Positions 51,070-59,045 of a stretch of DNA of 64,000 nt are shown here, one piece after another. The DNA lies in NCBI GenBank assembly GCA_964276145.1, contig CAXYDN010000001.1, positions 1 through 64,000 of the forward strand. Direction: 5' to 3'. The DNA comes from SCGC-AAA076-P13 sp964276145. GTDB lineage: Bacteria > Pseudomonadota > Gammaproteobacteria > Magnimaribacterales > D2472. The position numbers and the translations under genes were made by a program. The notes under the pieces were generated by a model. The model had not been told where the DNA came from. It was given only the letters and a program-made list of their open reading frames with translations, and ran no database searches. Every line of letters begins with the position of its first letter. Within the stretch, counting starts at the first letter, position 1.

Positions 51070-51414
51070 TTAATTTGAATTATTGAGCAGGGTATTTTCA
51101 CCCCAAAGGCCCTCTAAATCATAGAAATCTCTGATGTCACTCTTCATGATATTGATTACAACCTCTCCACAGTCTACTAATATCCAACCCGATTCAACTT
51201 TGCCTTCAACTCCTAAAATAGTTTTTCCATTTGCTTTTACTGATTCAACTAATCTTTCAGATAAAGATTTAGCATGCCTATTTGAATTAGCAGTTGCAAT
51301 AATAATTGCATCAGCAAATGATGAAATACCATCTATATCAAGGGTTAAAACATCCTCTGCTTTGTTGTCGATTAGCGTTTCACTGCAGATGTCTTGAAGA
51401 GTTTTTGTAGGCAA
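51070..51414 (-). CDS. rsfS: Ribosomal silencing factor RsfS
   Basis: Binds ribosomal protein L14 and blocks subunit joining when nutrients are low. A 114-residue protein of the RsfS/Iojap family, with KAEDVLTLDIDGISSFADAIIIATANSNRHAKSLSE and GVEGKVESGWILVDCGEVVINIM. It is the first gene of the minus-strand elongasome operon. In E. coli the gene upstream is nadD, which is missing here. Confidence 0.94.
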   Translation of the reverse strand: MPTKTLQDICSETLIDNKAEDVLTLDIDGISSFADAIIIATANSNRHAKSLSERLVESVKANGKTILGVEGKVESGWILVDCGEVVINIMKSDIRDFYDLEGLWGENTLLNNSN

Positions 51415-51497
51415 AATTATATTATTTTTTAATAATTTAAAATTAAATTATAGTCAGAGTTATACTAAATCATTATTTATAAAAAAGGTGGTTAATT

Positions 51498-51926
51498 ATG
51501 GAAATAACCTTACTTAATTCGTTATTTGAGATTTTTGAAGCATATAGAGGTTTAATAATTTGGTTTGGTTCTATATCATTATTTATTTTTTTATTTAGTC
51601 TATTAACTATTAAATGGTTAGTTGCTTTAATTCCTGAGGACTATTTTATAAATAAGAAGGTCTCAAAAATGAGATCAAAAAACCCTTTGCTGTGGTACAT
51701 AATTTTAGTTATTAAAAATGTAATTGGTTATTCTCTAATTCTTGGAGGAATTATGATGCTTGTGCTGCCAGGCCAAGGATTATTCACAATAATTATTGGT
51801 TTAATGCTATCAAATTACCCTGGCAAATATTCAATTGAAAGAAAATTTATTGCCATCCCCTCTGTCTTGAAATCAATTAATTGGTTAAGAAAGAAGTCTA
51901 ATAAACCTCCACTCAACTTAAATTAG
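51498..51926 (+). CDS. PGPGW-type putative transmembrane protein
   Basis: A 142-residue inner-membrane protein of unknown function with three hydrophobic segments, about residues 20-45, 65-90 and 90-105. The stretch ILGGIMMLVLPGQGLFTIIIGL matches the PGPGW family of putative transmembrane proteins (family motif PGPGW, here PGQGLF). A basic C-terminal tail (RKKSNKPP) is likely cytoplasmic. A good ribosome site, AAGGTGG, lies upstream. It is divergent from rsfS and converges on the LON-domain gene with a four-base overlap. Confidence 0.8.
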   Translation: MEITLLNSLFEIFEAYRGLIIWFGSISLFIFLFSLLTIKWLVALIPEDYFINKKVSKMRSKNPLLWYIILVIKNVIGYSLILGGIMMLVLPGQGLFTIIIGLMLSNYPGKYSIERKFIAIPSVLKSINWLRKKSNKPPLNLN

Positions 51927-52504
51927 ATAGTTGAAATCTTTTCTATATATTTAGATAAAATTGAAAGCCTCTGCGAGGCATCAAACGCCTCAAGTAGATT
52001 TTGTCTTTGACTCATTGAAAGGGGAATAAGGCCGGCCAAATGATATGCTATTGAATCAGCTGAATTAAAATCAACCTTAATAGGTAGTTCATTAATCTTA
52101 GGGTGCTTTATTAGTTGAGACAAAATATTAATAATCTCAGGATACTCTGCAATTAGCGCTTGATTGTCTACCTCTGGGTCTATTTCAGGCTTAATTTCTG
52201 CAATATGAAGGCCGTCTTCAAGCTGATATATATTTTTTAGTGAGACTTTATTTTCTGACTTTACAGTAATTCCGAGCAAACCATTTGGAAGATTGTTAAA
52301 ATCTATTATCTCAACATAGGTACCCTTCTTGGATATCTCAAAATCTTTAATTTCATTATTTTGAAGAACTATAACGAAGCCATGATTTTCAGACATGCAT
52401 GATTTAATCATATTTACATATCTTGGCTCAAAGATTTGAAGAGATTGAATGCTTCCAGGTAAAGCCACCAGGCCAAGTGGAAATATAGGTATATTATTTT
52501 TCAT
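51923..52504 (-). CDS. LON substrate-binding-domain protein
   Basis: A 193-residue protein consisting of the N-terminal substrate-binding domain of Lon protease without the ATPase or protease parts. It begins PIFPLGLVALPGSIQSLQIFEPRYVNMIKSCM, the family signature, and continues with the beta-rich core and a helical C-terminus. I chose the ATG at 52504 because the longer frame starts at a TTG inside mpl and adds four residues only. It overlaps the mpl stop by 11 bases. Function of such stand-alone proteins is not settled. Confidence 0.85.
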   Translation of the reverse strand: MKNNIPIFPLGLVALPGSIQSLQIFEPRYVNMIKSCMSENHGFVIVLQNNEIKDFEISKKGTYVEIIDFNNLPNGLLGITVKSENKVSLKNIYQLEDGLHIAEIKPEIDPEVDNQALIAEYPEIINILSQLIKHPKINELPIKVDFNSADSIAYHLAGLIPLSMSQRQNLLEAFDASQRLSILSKYIEKISTI

Positions 52505-53801
52505 TGAGATAATCAATTATAGGTTCTGTAATTTTTTGACTGTCTTTATTGGTCATGCACACAACAATATCATAGTCTTGAATTATGTTTTTAATTGTCT
52601 CAATAAACCCATCTAAATCATTTGCAATATTTGTATTATTGGTTTCTTTGATAACACTCTTGTGATCTAGCCAAACTACTTCATCAAAAAAACTAGATGA
52701 TTCAATAAGAGAATTTCCATGAATTCCATCGGACATTGTATTCGAGGCTAGTTCTATTACTCCAAGAATTTTTTTTGATGGGAACTCTTTTCTGATAGCT
52801 TTTGAGGAAGCCTGTATGGCTGTCGGATGGTGAGCAAAATCATCGTATATTTTGATGTCTGAATGCAGGCCTTTAAATTCAAGCCTTCTCTTTACTCCCT
52901 GAAATTTTAATAAAGAACGAATAGAATCTTCTATTGCAACTCCTGCTGTTTTTGCTGCAAGAATCGCACATATATAATTCTTAAAATTATGTTCGCCAAT
53001 TAAAGGCATATTTTTTAATGAAAAAGTTTCCTCTGATACCTGCATCTCTCTTGAGTCATAATTAATTTTTATTTTACCGTCATTAATTTTTATTAGATTG
53101 CTCCATTTACCCATATTAATAACATCTTGAGTATTAGAGTCATCGTCAAAATAAATGATATTTCCTGAGGTAGGAATAATTTTTAATAAATGATGGAACT
53201 GTTTTTTGATATCTTTAAGTCCATCAAATATATCAGCATGATCAAATTCAATATTATTAATAATTAAAGTGCTTGGAGAGTAGTGAATAAATTTTGATCT
53301 CTTATCAAAGAAAGCAGAATCATATTCATCAGCCTCTATAACAAATATTTTATCTTTGCCCAGAGATGCTGATCCAGCAATATCATCTGAAATACCTCCA
53401 ACTAAAAATCCAATATCTTTACCCTGATCTAAAAATATGTGAGTCAGCATGTAAGAAGTTGTTGTCTTCCCATGTGTTCCTGAGACTGCAAAGACTCTTT
53501 TTTCTTCTAGAATATCACCCAGTATTTGAGGACCTGATTTAAATGGCAATTTAGTATCTAAAATAAATTCTACGCACTCATTTCCTCTTGAAAGCGCATT
53601 TCCAATTACATATAAATCAGCTTTTGGGAGTGTATCTTTAGAGTAGCCTTTAATCATATCTATGCCTAAATTATCTAAATGATCTGACATTGGTGGATAA
53701 AATTGTGCATCTGAACCAGATATGTCATGGCCAGATTCCTTGAGTATTTGTGCAAGGCCTCCCATGAAGGTTCCACAGATACCTAAGATATGTATTCTCA
53801 T
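52494..53801 (-). CDS. mpl: UDP-N-acetylmuramate:L-alanyl-gamma-D-glutamyl-meso-diaminopimelate ligase
   Basis: Murein-recycling ligase that attaches the recovered tripeptide to UDP-MurNAc. A 435-residue Mur-ligase fold: N-terminal Rossmann part (HILGICGTFMGGLAQILKESGHDISGSDAQFYPPMSD), ATP-binding GTHGKTTT at residues 109-116, EADEYDSAFFDKRSKF, and the C-terminal DDFAHHPTAI. These details separate Mpl from MurC. The gene is divergent from the phosphofructokinase gene. Confidence 0.95.
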   Translation of the reverse strand: MRIHILGICGTFMGGLAQILKESGHDISGSDAQFYPPMSDHLDNLGIDMIKGYSKDTLPKADLYVIGNALSRGNECVEFILDTKLPFKSGPQILGDILEEKRVFAVSGTHGKTTTSYMLTHIFLDQGKDIGFLVGGISDDIAGSASLGKDKIFVIEADEYDSAFFDKRSKFIHYSPSTLIINNIEFDHADIFDGLKDIKKQFHHLLKIIPTSGNIIYFDDDSNTQDVINMGKWSNLIKINDGKIKINYDSREMQVSEETFSLKNMPLIGEHNFKNYICAILAAKTAGVAIEDSIRSLLKFQGVKRRLEFKGLHSDIKIYDDFAHHPTAIQASSKAIRKEFPSKKILGVIELASNTMSDGIHGNSLIESSSFFDEVVWLDHKSVIKETNNTNIANDLDGFIETIKNIIQDYDIVVCMTNKDSQKITEPIIDYLNEK

Positions 53802-53854
53802 ATAATCTATAATACGTTAACAAGTTTTATTACGACATATTTGGGGAGAAATAA

Positions 53855-55105
53855 ATGAAAAAAAATGCTCTTTATGCTCAATCAGGTGGAGTTACTGCAG
53901 TTATAAATGCTACTGCAGGGGCATTAATTTTGGAGGCAAGAAAAAATAAAAATATTGGCAAGGTCTATGCAGCAAATAATGGAATATTAGGAGTATTAAG
54001 AGAAGAGCTGATAGATACCTCAAAAGAATCACTTTCTGCAATAGAATCGTTAAGCTATAGGCCTGGGGGTGTTTTTGGATCATGTAGATTTAAGCTTAAA
54101 GACCTTGAAGCTAATGAAGCAGAATATAAGAGGCTGATTGAAGTTTTTAAAGCTCATAATATTGGTTACTTTTTTTATAATGGTGGTAACGATTCTGCCG
54201 ATACAGCATTTAAAGTTTCTCAGATAGGGAAAAAACTTAATTATCCAATTCAATGCATTGCGATTCCTAAAACCGTAGATAATGATTTGGTTTTAACAGA
54301 TTGCTGTCCTGGTTTTGGATCTGCAGCAAAATATATTGCAACCTCTACAATGGAAGCCTCCTTGGATGTTCAATCTATGTCAGAGACTTCAACTAAGGTA
54401 TTTATTTTAGAGGTTATGGGAAGGCATGCAGGTTGGATGGCTGCCTCATCAGCTTTGGCTAGAACCAATAAGGAAGATGCTCCTCATGTCATTTTGTTGC
54501 CCGAAACTATTTTTAATCAAAAAGAGTTTTTATCCTTGGTTAAAAATAATGTGAATAAGCATGGATATTGCGTTGTTGTTGTATCTGAAGGAGTAAAGAA
54601 TAGCAAAGGTAAATTTTTAGCAGAATCAGATAAAAAAGATGCCTTTGGTCATTCTCAACTTGGTGGCGTAGCGCCATTTATCTCCAATCTAATTAATAAT
54701 AAATTAAAACTTAAGAATCATTGGGCTGTAGCGGATTATCTTCAAAGAAGTGCAAGGCATATTGCATCAAGAGTTGACCTCGAACATGCTCAAGCCGTGG
54801 GATCATTTGCGATAAAATATGCTATGGCAGGCATGAATGGAGTAATGCCTATAATTGTAAGGAAGAAGGGATCAAAATATAAATGGGGTGTTGAGGCGGC
54901 TCCTTTGTCAAAAATTGCAAATTTAGAAAAAAAATTACCCAAGAGTTTTATATCTAAAAATGGTATGAACGTAACACAAAAAGCAATAGATTATTTAATG
55001 CCTCTGATTCAGGGTGAATCGCATCCACCTTTCAAGAATGGCATCCCGCTTTTAAAAGCATTTAAACTTAAAAAGGTCGAAAAAAAATTACCGAATTGGA
55101 AATAA
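53855..55105 (+). CDS. pfp: Pyrophosphate-type 6-phosphofructokinase
   Basis: Phosphorylates fructose 6-phosphate, or runs in reverse, using pyrophosphate. The 416-residue sequence begins ALYAQSGGVTAVINATA. The phosphoryl-donor motif is GGNDS at residues 110-114; ATP enzymes have GGDGS, with Gly at the fourth position, while Asp there excludes ATP. PKTVDND at 138-144 has the lysine typical of the PPi type (Gly in ATP enzymes). Both point to PPi dependence, inferred from family knowledge. RBS GGGGAG lies just upstream. The donor was not tested. Confidence 0.88.
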   Translation: MKKNALYAQSGGVTAVINATAGALILEARKNKNIGKVYAANNGILGVLREELIDTSKESLSAIESLSYRPGGVFGSCRFKLKDLEANEAEYKRLIEVFKAHNIGYFFYNGGNDSADTAFKVSQIGKKLNYPIQCIAIPKTVDNDLVLTDCCPGFGSAAKYIATSTMEASLDVQSMSETSTKVFILEVMGRHAGWMAASSALARTNKEDAPHVILLPETIFNQKEFLSLVKNNVNKHGYCVVVVSEGVKNSKGKFLAESDKKDAFGHSQLGGVAPFISNLINNKLKLKNHWAVADYLQRSARHIASRVDLEHAQAVGSFAIKYAMAGMNGVMPIIVRKKGSKYKWGVEAAPLSKIANLEKKLPKSFISKNGMNVTQKAIDYLMPLIQGESHPPFKNGIPLLKAFKLKKVEKKLPNWK

Positions 55106-55109
55106 TGTC

Positions 55110-55586
55110 TTAAGCATTTAGAGTATCAATTATATTTGATACTTCCTCTTTTAAGACATTCTTGTCATCCTCGTTTAAAAAAGCTCCCACTTCAACGTCT
55201 TCACCTTTTGAACGAAAACTTAGTTTTAGTACTTTGTTGATATCTTTCGTAACATGGAAAGAAGTGAAAGTTCTAAACTCTTCCCAGCGATAATCAGCTT
55301 TATGAATCCCCTTTTCAATCGTGACCTTGTCTTGAGAAATGAATATTTTTTCTCTTTTGCTGCTCCATTTAAAATTTAAATAGAAAGCAAAAATTAATAT
55401 AGATATTTCTAATCCTGCAAAGGGCAAAATTAAAGTTGCTCCAACAAAATAAAATACAGTAGCTATACCAAGACATATTAACGCAATGCTTAGTATAAAA
55501 AATATCCTATAATTACCTTTCAACGAGCTATTTGGCTGAATATGAATTGCGTATTTATCTTCGCTAATGTTTTGAACTGAAATCAA
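55110..55586 (-). CDS. DUF2244 membrane protein
   Basis: A 158-residue protein with a short cytoplasmic start (IHIQPNSSLKGN), two adjacent membrane segments at about 28-48 and 50-70 (LPFAGLEISILIFAFYL) and a beta-rich soluble C-terminal domain ending in VEVGAFLNEDDKNVLKEEV. These features are typical of the DUF2244 family, whose function is unknown. It is divergent from the ArgD-like gene, 15 bases away. Confidence 0.88.
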   Translation of the reverse strand: MISVQNISEDKYAIHIQPNSSLKGNYRIFFILSIALICLGIATVFYFVGATLILPFAGLEISILIFAFYLNFKWSSKREKIFISQDKVTIEKGIHKADYRWEEFRTFTSFHVTKDINKVLKLSFRSKGEDVEVGAFLNEDDKNVLKEEVSNIIDTLNA

Positions 55587-55601
55587 GATACAATATATTA
55601 A

Positions 55602-56807
55602 ATGAAAAAAATTATTAAAGAATACTCCAATTATACGGTGCCTTTTTATGGTCCAGCAGAGTTTGTTGTAAAAAAAGCTAAAGGTTCAATAGTATGGGAT
55701 GTTGATAATAACAAATATATTGATTTCACAGCCGGCATAGCTGTAACAAATTTAGGTCATAGCAACGAGATATTAAGCAAGATTATGCAAAAGCAATCAA
55801 AAGAGCTATGGCATTTGTCTAATCTATATATCAACGAACCAGCAGTTAAGCTTGCAAAAAAACTTTGTCAAAAAACTTTTGCTGAAAAAGTTTTCTTTTG
55901 TAATTCTGGGGGTGAGTCTATCGAAGCTGCTGTTAAGACAGCAAGAAAATATACATCTGAAAAATTTAATAGAAATAAAAATGAGATAATTTCATTTTCA
56001 AGCTCTTTTCATGGGAGAACAATGCTGGGCATAGCCCTGGCTAAAGCTAAAAATCTAACGAATGGTTTTGCTCCTTTACCCAAGGGAATTAAGAACCACC
56101 CCTATAACAATATAAAAGATCTTGATAGCTTATTCTCTAGTAAAACATCTGCAGTAATACTTGAGTTGGTTCAATGGCAATCTGGAATTACAAAAGCTAA
56201 CCAAAAATTTATTACTAAAATTAAACAGTTAGCTAAAAAGCATAATGCTTTAATCATTATCGATGAGGTTCAGTCTGGTATTGGAAGAACTGGTACTTTT
56301 TTTGCATACGAGCAATTTAATATCACTCCAGATATTCTATGTTTCGCTAAAGGCATCGCGAATGGTTTTCCCCTTGGAGGTATTCTAACCTCAAATAAGA
56401 TAGGCAATGCCATGCATGTTGGTTCTCATGGGACTACTTTTGGGGGTGGCCCTATAGCATGTTCAATCGGAAATTCAGTGGTTGATATTATTTCTAAAAA
56501 AACATTTTTAAGAAAGGTTCAAAAGAAAGAAGATATTTTTTTAACTCAGCTTGATAAAATAAACCTTAAACATAATTATTTTAAAAGTATTTGTTCAGCT
56601 GGTTTATGGATAAGTGTAGAGTTTGATCAGACAGCATCTATCTGTATTGATTCCTTAATAGGCAATGCACACAAAAAAGGTCTTATGATCTTAAAGGCAA
56701 ATTCCAACACAATAAGATTTTCACCAAGCCTAATAATTGAAGATGCTTTAATAACAAAAGGATTGAATATATTTAAAGAATCTATTCTTCAGACACAGAA
56801 TCAGTAG
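55602..56807 (+). CDS. ArgD-like class III aminotransferase with altered substrate gate
   Basis: A 401-residue PLP aminotransferase of class III, closest in layout to acetylornithine/succinyldiaminopimelate transaminase. PLP lysine K250 is in CFAKGIANGFPLGG, the aspartate to the pyridine nitrogen is D221 in IIIDEVQSGIGRTG, and GSHGTTFGGGPIACS is well matched. Two usually constant motifs differ: NSGAEAxEAA reads NSGGESIEAA (101-110), and EPVQGEGGV reads ELVQWQSGI (188-196), so the gate glutamate is Gln193 and the preceding Gly is Trp192. The substrate may therefore not be acetylornithine. No arginine genes are adjacent. It overlaps parC by 26 bases, end to end. Confidence 0.85.
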   Translation: MKKIIKEYSNYTVPFYGPAEFVVKKAKGSIVWDVDNNKYIDFTAGIAVTNLGHSNEILSKIMQKQSKELWHLSNLYINEPAVKLAKKLCQKTFAEKVFFCNSGGESIEAAVKTARKYTSEKFNRNKNEIISFSSSFHGRTMLGIALAKAKNLTNGFAPLPKGIKNHPYNNIKDLDSLFSSKTSAVILELVQWQSGITKANQKFITKIKQLAKKHNALIIIDEVQSGIGRTGTFFAYEQFNITPDILCFAKGIANGFPLGGILTSNKIGNAMHVGSHGTTFGGGPIACSIGNSVVDIISKKTFLRKVQKKEDIFLTQLDKINLKHNYFKSICSAGLWISVEFDQTASICIDSLIGNAHKKGLMILKANSNTIRFSPSLIIEDALITKGLNIFKESILQTQNQ

Positions 56808-59043
56808 TTTCAACTTCTTCAATCATATTATCAACTTTTCTGTAACCTTGAGGAAGCATATTGCCCCTTTTGGCCCTCGAAGAAATATAATTTTCTAAAT
56901 CTTTTAATTTAAGAGTTAAAAACCTTTTTCCACTTTCTACTCTTAAAGAGCTCAAAGGAGATATTAGCTGCGCATGTGCCATATATTCTTCCTTAGCTAC
57001 AAATTTAGGTGTTGGAATATTTATAATTTTATTCCCCTTACCTTTTGGGAGAACGGGCAATTCATTAATTTCAAAAATTAATAATCTACCGATATTAGAT
57101 ACGGCGGCAATATATACATGATCTTCACGAACTCTGAGCGCTTTTAAAAGCTGGGCTTCATTTGGTAACTTCATAAAGGCTTTCCCAGACTTTTTATTTG
57201 AAACCATATTTTTAAACTCAGAAATATATCCATAGCCAGCAGTGTTCATAATCATATATTTATCATCATCATTGCCAATTAATGTGGATATAAATTTAAC
57301 CCCTGAATCAGCAGAAACTCTGCCAGAAATTGGGTCTCCCATACCTCTTGCTGATGGAAGTGAATGACTTGGTAATGAATAAGCTTTTCCACTAGAGTCT
57401 AAAAAAACCGAAAGTTGATTACTCTTACCTCTGCAAAAATCTTGAAGCTTATCCTCACCTCTATAGGATAAAGAACTTGGATCTATTTCATGGCCTTTTG
57501 CACTTCTGATCCAGCCAGCCTCAGATAAGACAACAGTAATTGATTCTGTTACAAGTGTTTCTTCCTCTGAGAATACTTTTGCTTCTGATGATTCTTTAAT
57601 TGGTGATTTTCTATCTTCTCCAAATTCATCTTTTATTTCTAGGAGTTCATTTTTAATTAAAGTTTTTAATCTTGTTTTAGACCCAAGAATTTTTTCAATT
57701 TCATTTTGTTCTTCTAATAAAGTATCTCTCTCTTGTTCTAATTTAATTTGTTCAAGCTTTGCTAGTTGTCTTAATCTGATCTCAAGAATAGCATTAGCTT
57801 GAATATCAGATAATTTGAAAGCTTTTATAATTTCTTTTTTTGGCTCATCTGATTCACGTATAATCTTTATTACTTTATCTAAATCTAAATAAACTATTAA
57901 AAGTCCTTCCAGTATATGAAGCCTGTCATTTACCTGATCAAGTCTATGCTCTAGTTTTCTTGTTACTGTATTTTTTCTAAAGACAAGCCATTCTTTTATT
58001 AATTCAACCAAAGTGAATACTTTTGGGCCTCCTTTAAGAGAAATAAGATTCATATTAGCTCTATAATTCTTTTGAAGATCTGTGGATGCAAATAAATGAT
58101 TCATCACATCTTGAGCATTAACTCTATTTGATTTCAAAGTAATAACTAAGCGCACTGGCTCTTTATGATCGCCTTCATCTGCCAAATCTATGACCATTGG
58201 AATTTTCTTTTTAAGCATTTGATCAGCTATTTGCTCTAGTATTTTTGATCCGGATGCTTGATATGGCAAAGCGTTAATAATGATCTCATTTTTTTCTTGC
58301 ACCCAATGTGCTTGTGCTTTAAAACCACCCCTTCCAGTTGAATAGATTTCTAAAAGCTCTTCAGAACTTGCGATTATTGGCGCCTCGTTTGAAAAATCTG
58401 GTCCTTTGATTATCTTTGTTAGATCTTTTAGTTCGGCCTTGGGATTTTCGAGAGTATAGATAGTTGCATCTATGACTTCGTTGATATTATGAGAAGGTAT
58501 ATCTGTCGCCATTCCAACAGCAATTCCCGATGTACCATTAAGTAAAATTGATGGGAGTTTTGCGGGAAATATTACTGGCTCAAGCAAAGAGCCATCAAAA
58601 TTGGGCTGCCAATCAACAGTGCCTGATTTCAATTCAGATATAAGTAAATCTGCAAACTTTGTTAATTTTGATTCTGTGTACCTCATCGCAGCAAATGACT
58701 TTGGATCATCTTGCGAGCCCCAGTTACCCTGCCCATCAACTAAAGGATATTTAAAAGAAAAGTTCTGAGCCATTAAAACCATGGCTTCATATGCAGCGCT
58801 ATCTCCATGCGGATGAAATTTACCAATTACATCACCAACTGTCCTAGCAGATTTTTTATATTTTGATCCAGCATCAAGGCCCAACTCTGACATTGCATAT
58901 AAAATTCGTCTTTGAACTGGCTTTAGGCCATCTCCAATATTTGGAAGCGCTCTATCTAAAATTACATACATAGCGTAATTTAAATACGATTCTTCTGCAT
59001 ACTGCTTAAGGCTTATTGAGTTTGTTTGATCTTGCTCTTTCAT
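56782..59043 (-). CDS. parC: DNA topoisomerase IV subunit A
   Basis: Breakage-reunion subunit of topoisomerase IV, which unlinks daughter chromosomes. From the ATG at 59043 the protein has 753 residues. The catalytic tyrosine is Y122 in AAMRYTES. The quinolone-determining residues are Ser82 and Glu86 (HPHGDSAAYE), the susceptible type. The start shows the ParC-like KQYAEESYLNYAMYVILDRALP, and the C-terminal part is short as in ParC, not the full wheel of GyrA. An upstream ATG at 59082 lies inside parE and adds residues not seen in the family. Its neighbour is parE. Confidence 0.95.
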   Translation of the reverse strand: MKEQDQTNSISLKQYAEESYLNYAMYVILDRALPNIGDGLKPVQRRILYAMSELGLDAGSKYKKSARTVGDVIGKFHPHGDSAAYEAMVLMAQNFSFKYPLVDGQGNWGSQDDPKSFAAMRYTESKLTKFADLLISELKSGTVDWQPNFDGSLLEPVIFPAKLPSILLNGTSGIAVGMATDIPSHNINEVIDATIYTLENPKAELKDLTKIIKGPDFSNEAPIIASSEELLEIYSTGRGGFKAQAHWVQEKNEIIINALPYQASGSKILEQIADQMLKKKIPMVIDLADEGDHKEPVRLVITLKSNRVNAQDVMNHLFASTDLQKNYRANMNLISLKGGPKVFTLVELIKEWLVFRKNTVTRKLEHRLDQVNDRLHILEGLLIVYLDLDKVIKIIRESDEPKKEIIKAFKLSDIQANAILEIRLRQLAKLEQIKLEQERDTLLEEQNEIEKILGSKTRLKTLIKNELLEIKDEFGEDRKSPIKESSEAKVFSEEETLVTESITVVLSEAGWIRSAKGHEIDPSSLSYRGEDKLQDFCRGKSNQLSVFLDSSGKAYSLPSHSLPSARGMGDPISGRVSADSGVKFISTLIGNDDDKYMIMNTAGYGYISEFKNMVSNKKSGKAFMKLPNEAQLLKALRVREDHVYIAAVSNIGRLLIFEINELPVLPKGKGNKIINIPTPKFVAKEEYMAHAQLISPLSSLRVESGKRFLTLKLKDLENYISSRAKRGNMLPQGYRKVDNMIEEVETTDSVSEE

Positions 59044-59045
59044 AA

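Noticed and set aside
53855..55105. ATP-dependent phosphofructokinase
   Set aside because: The Asp and Lys at the donor-site positions are those of PPi-type enzymes.
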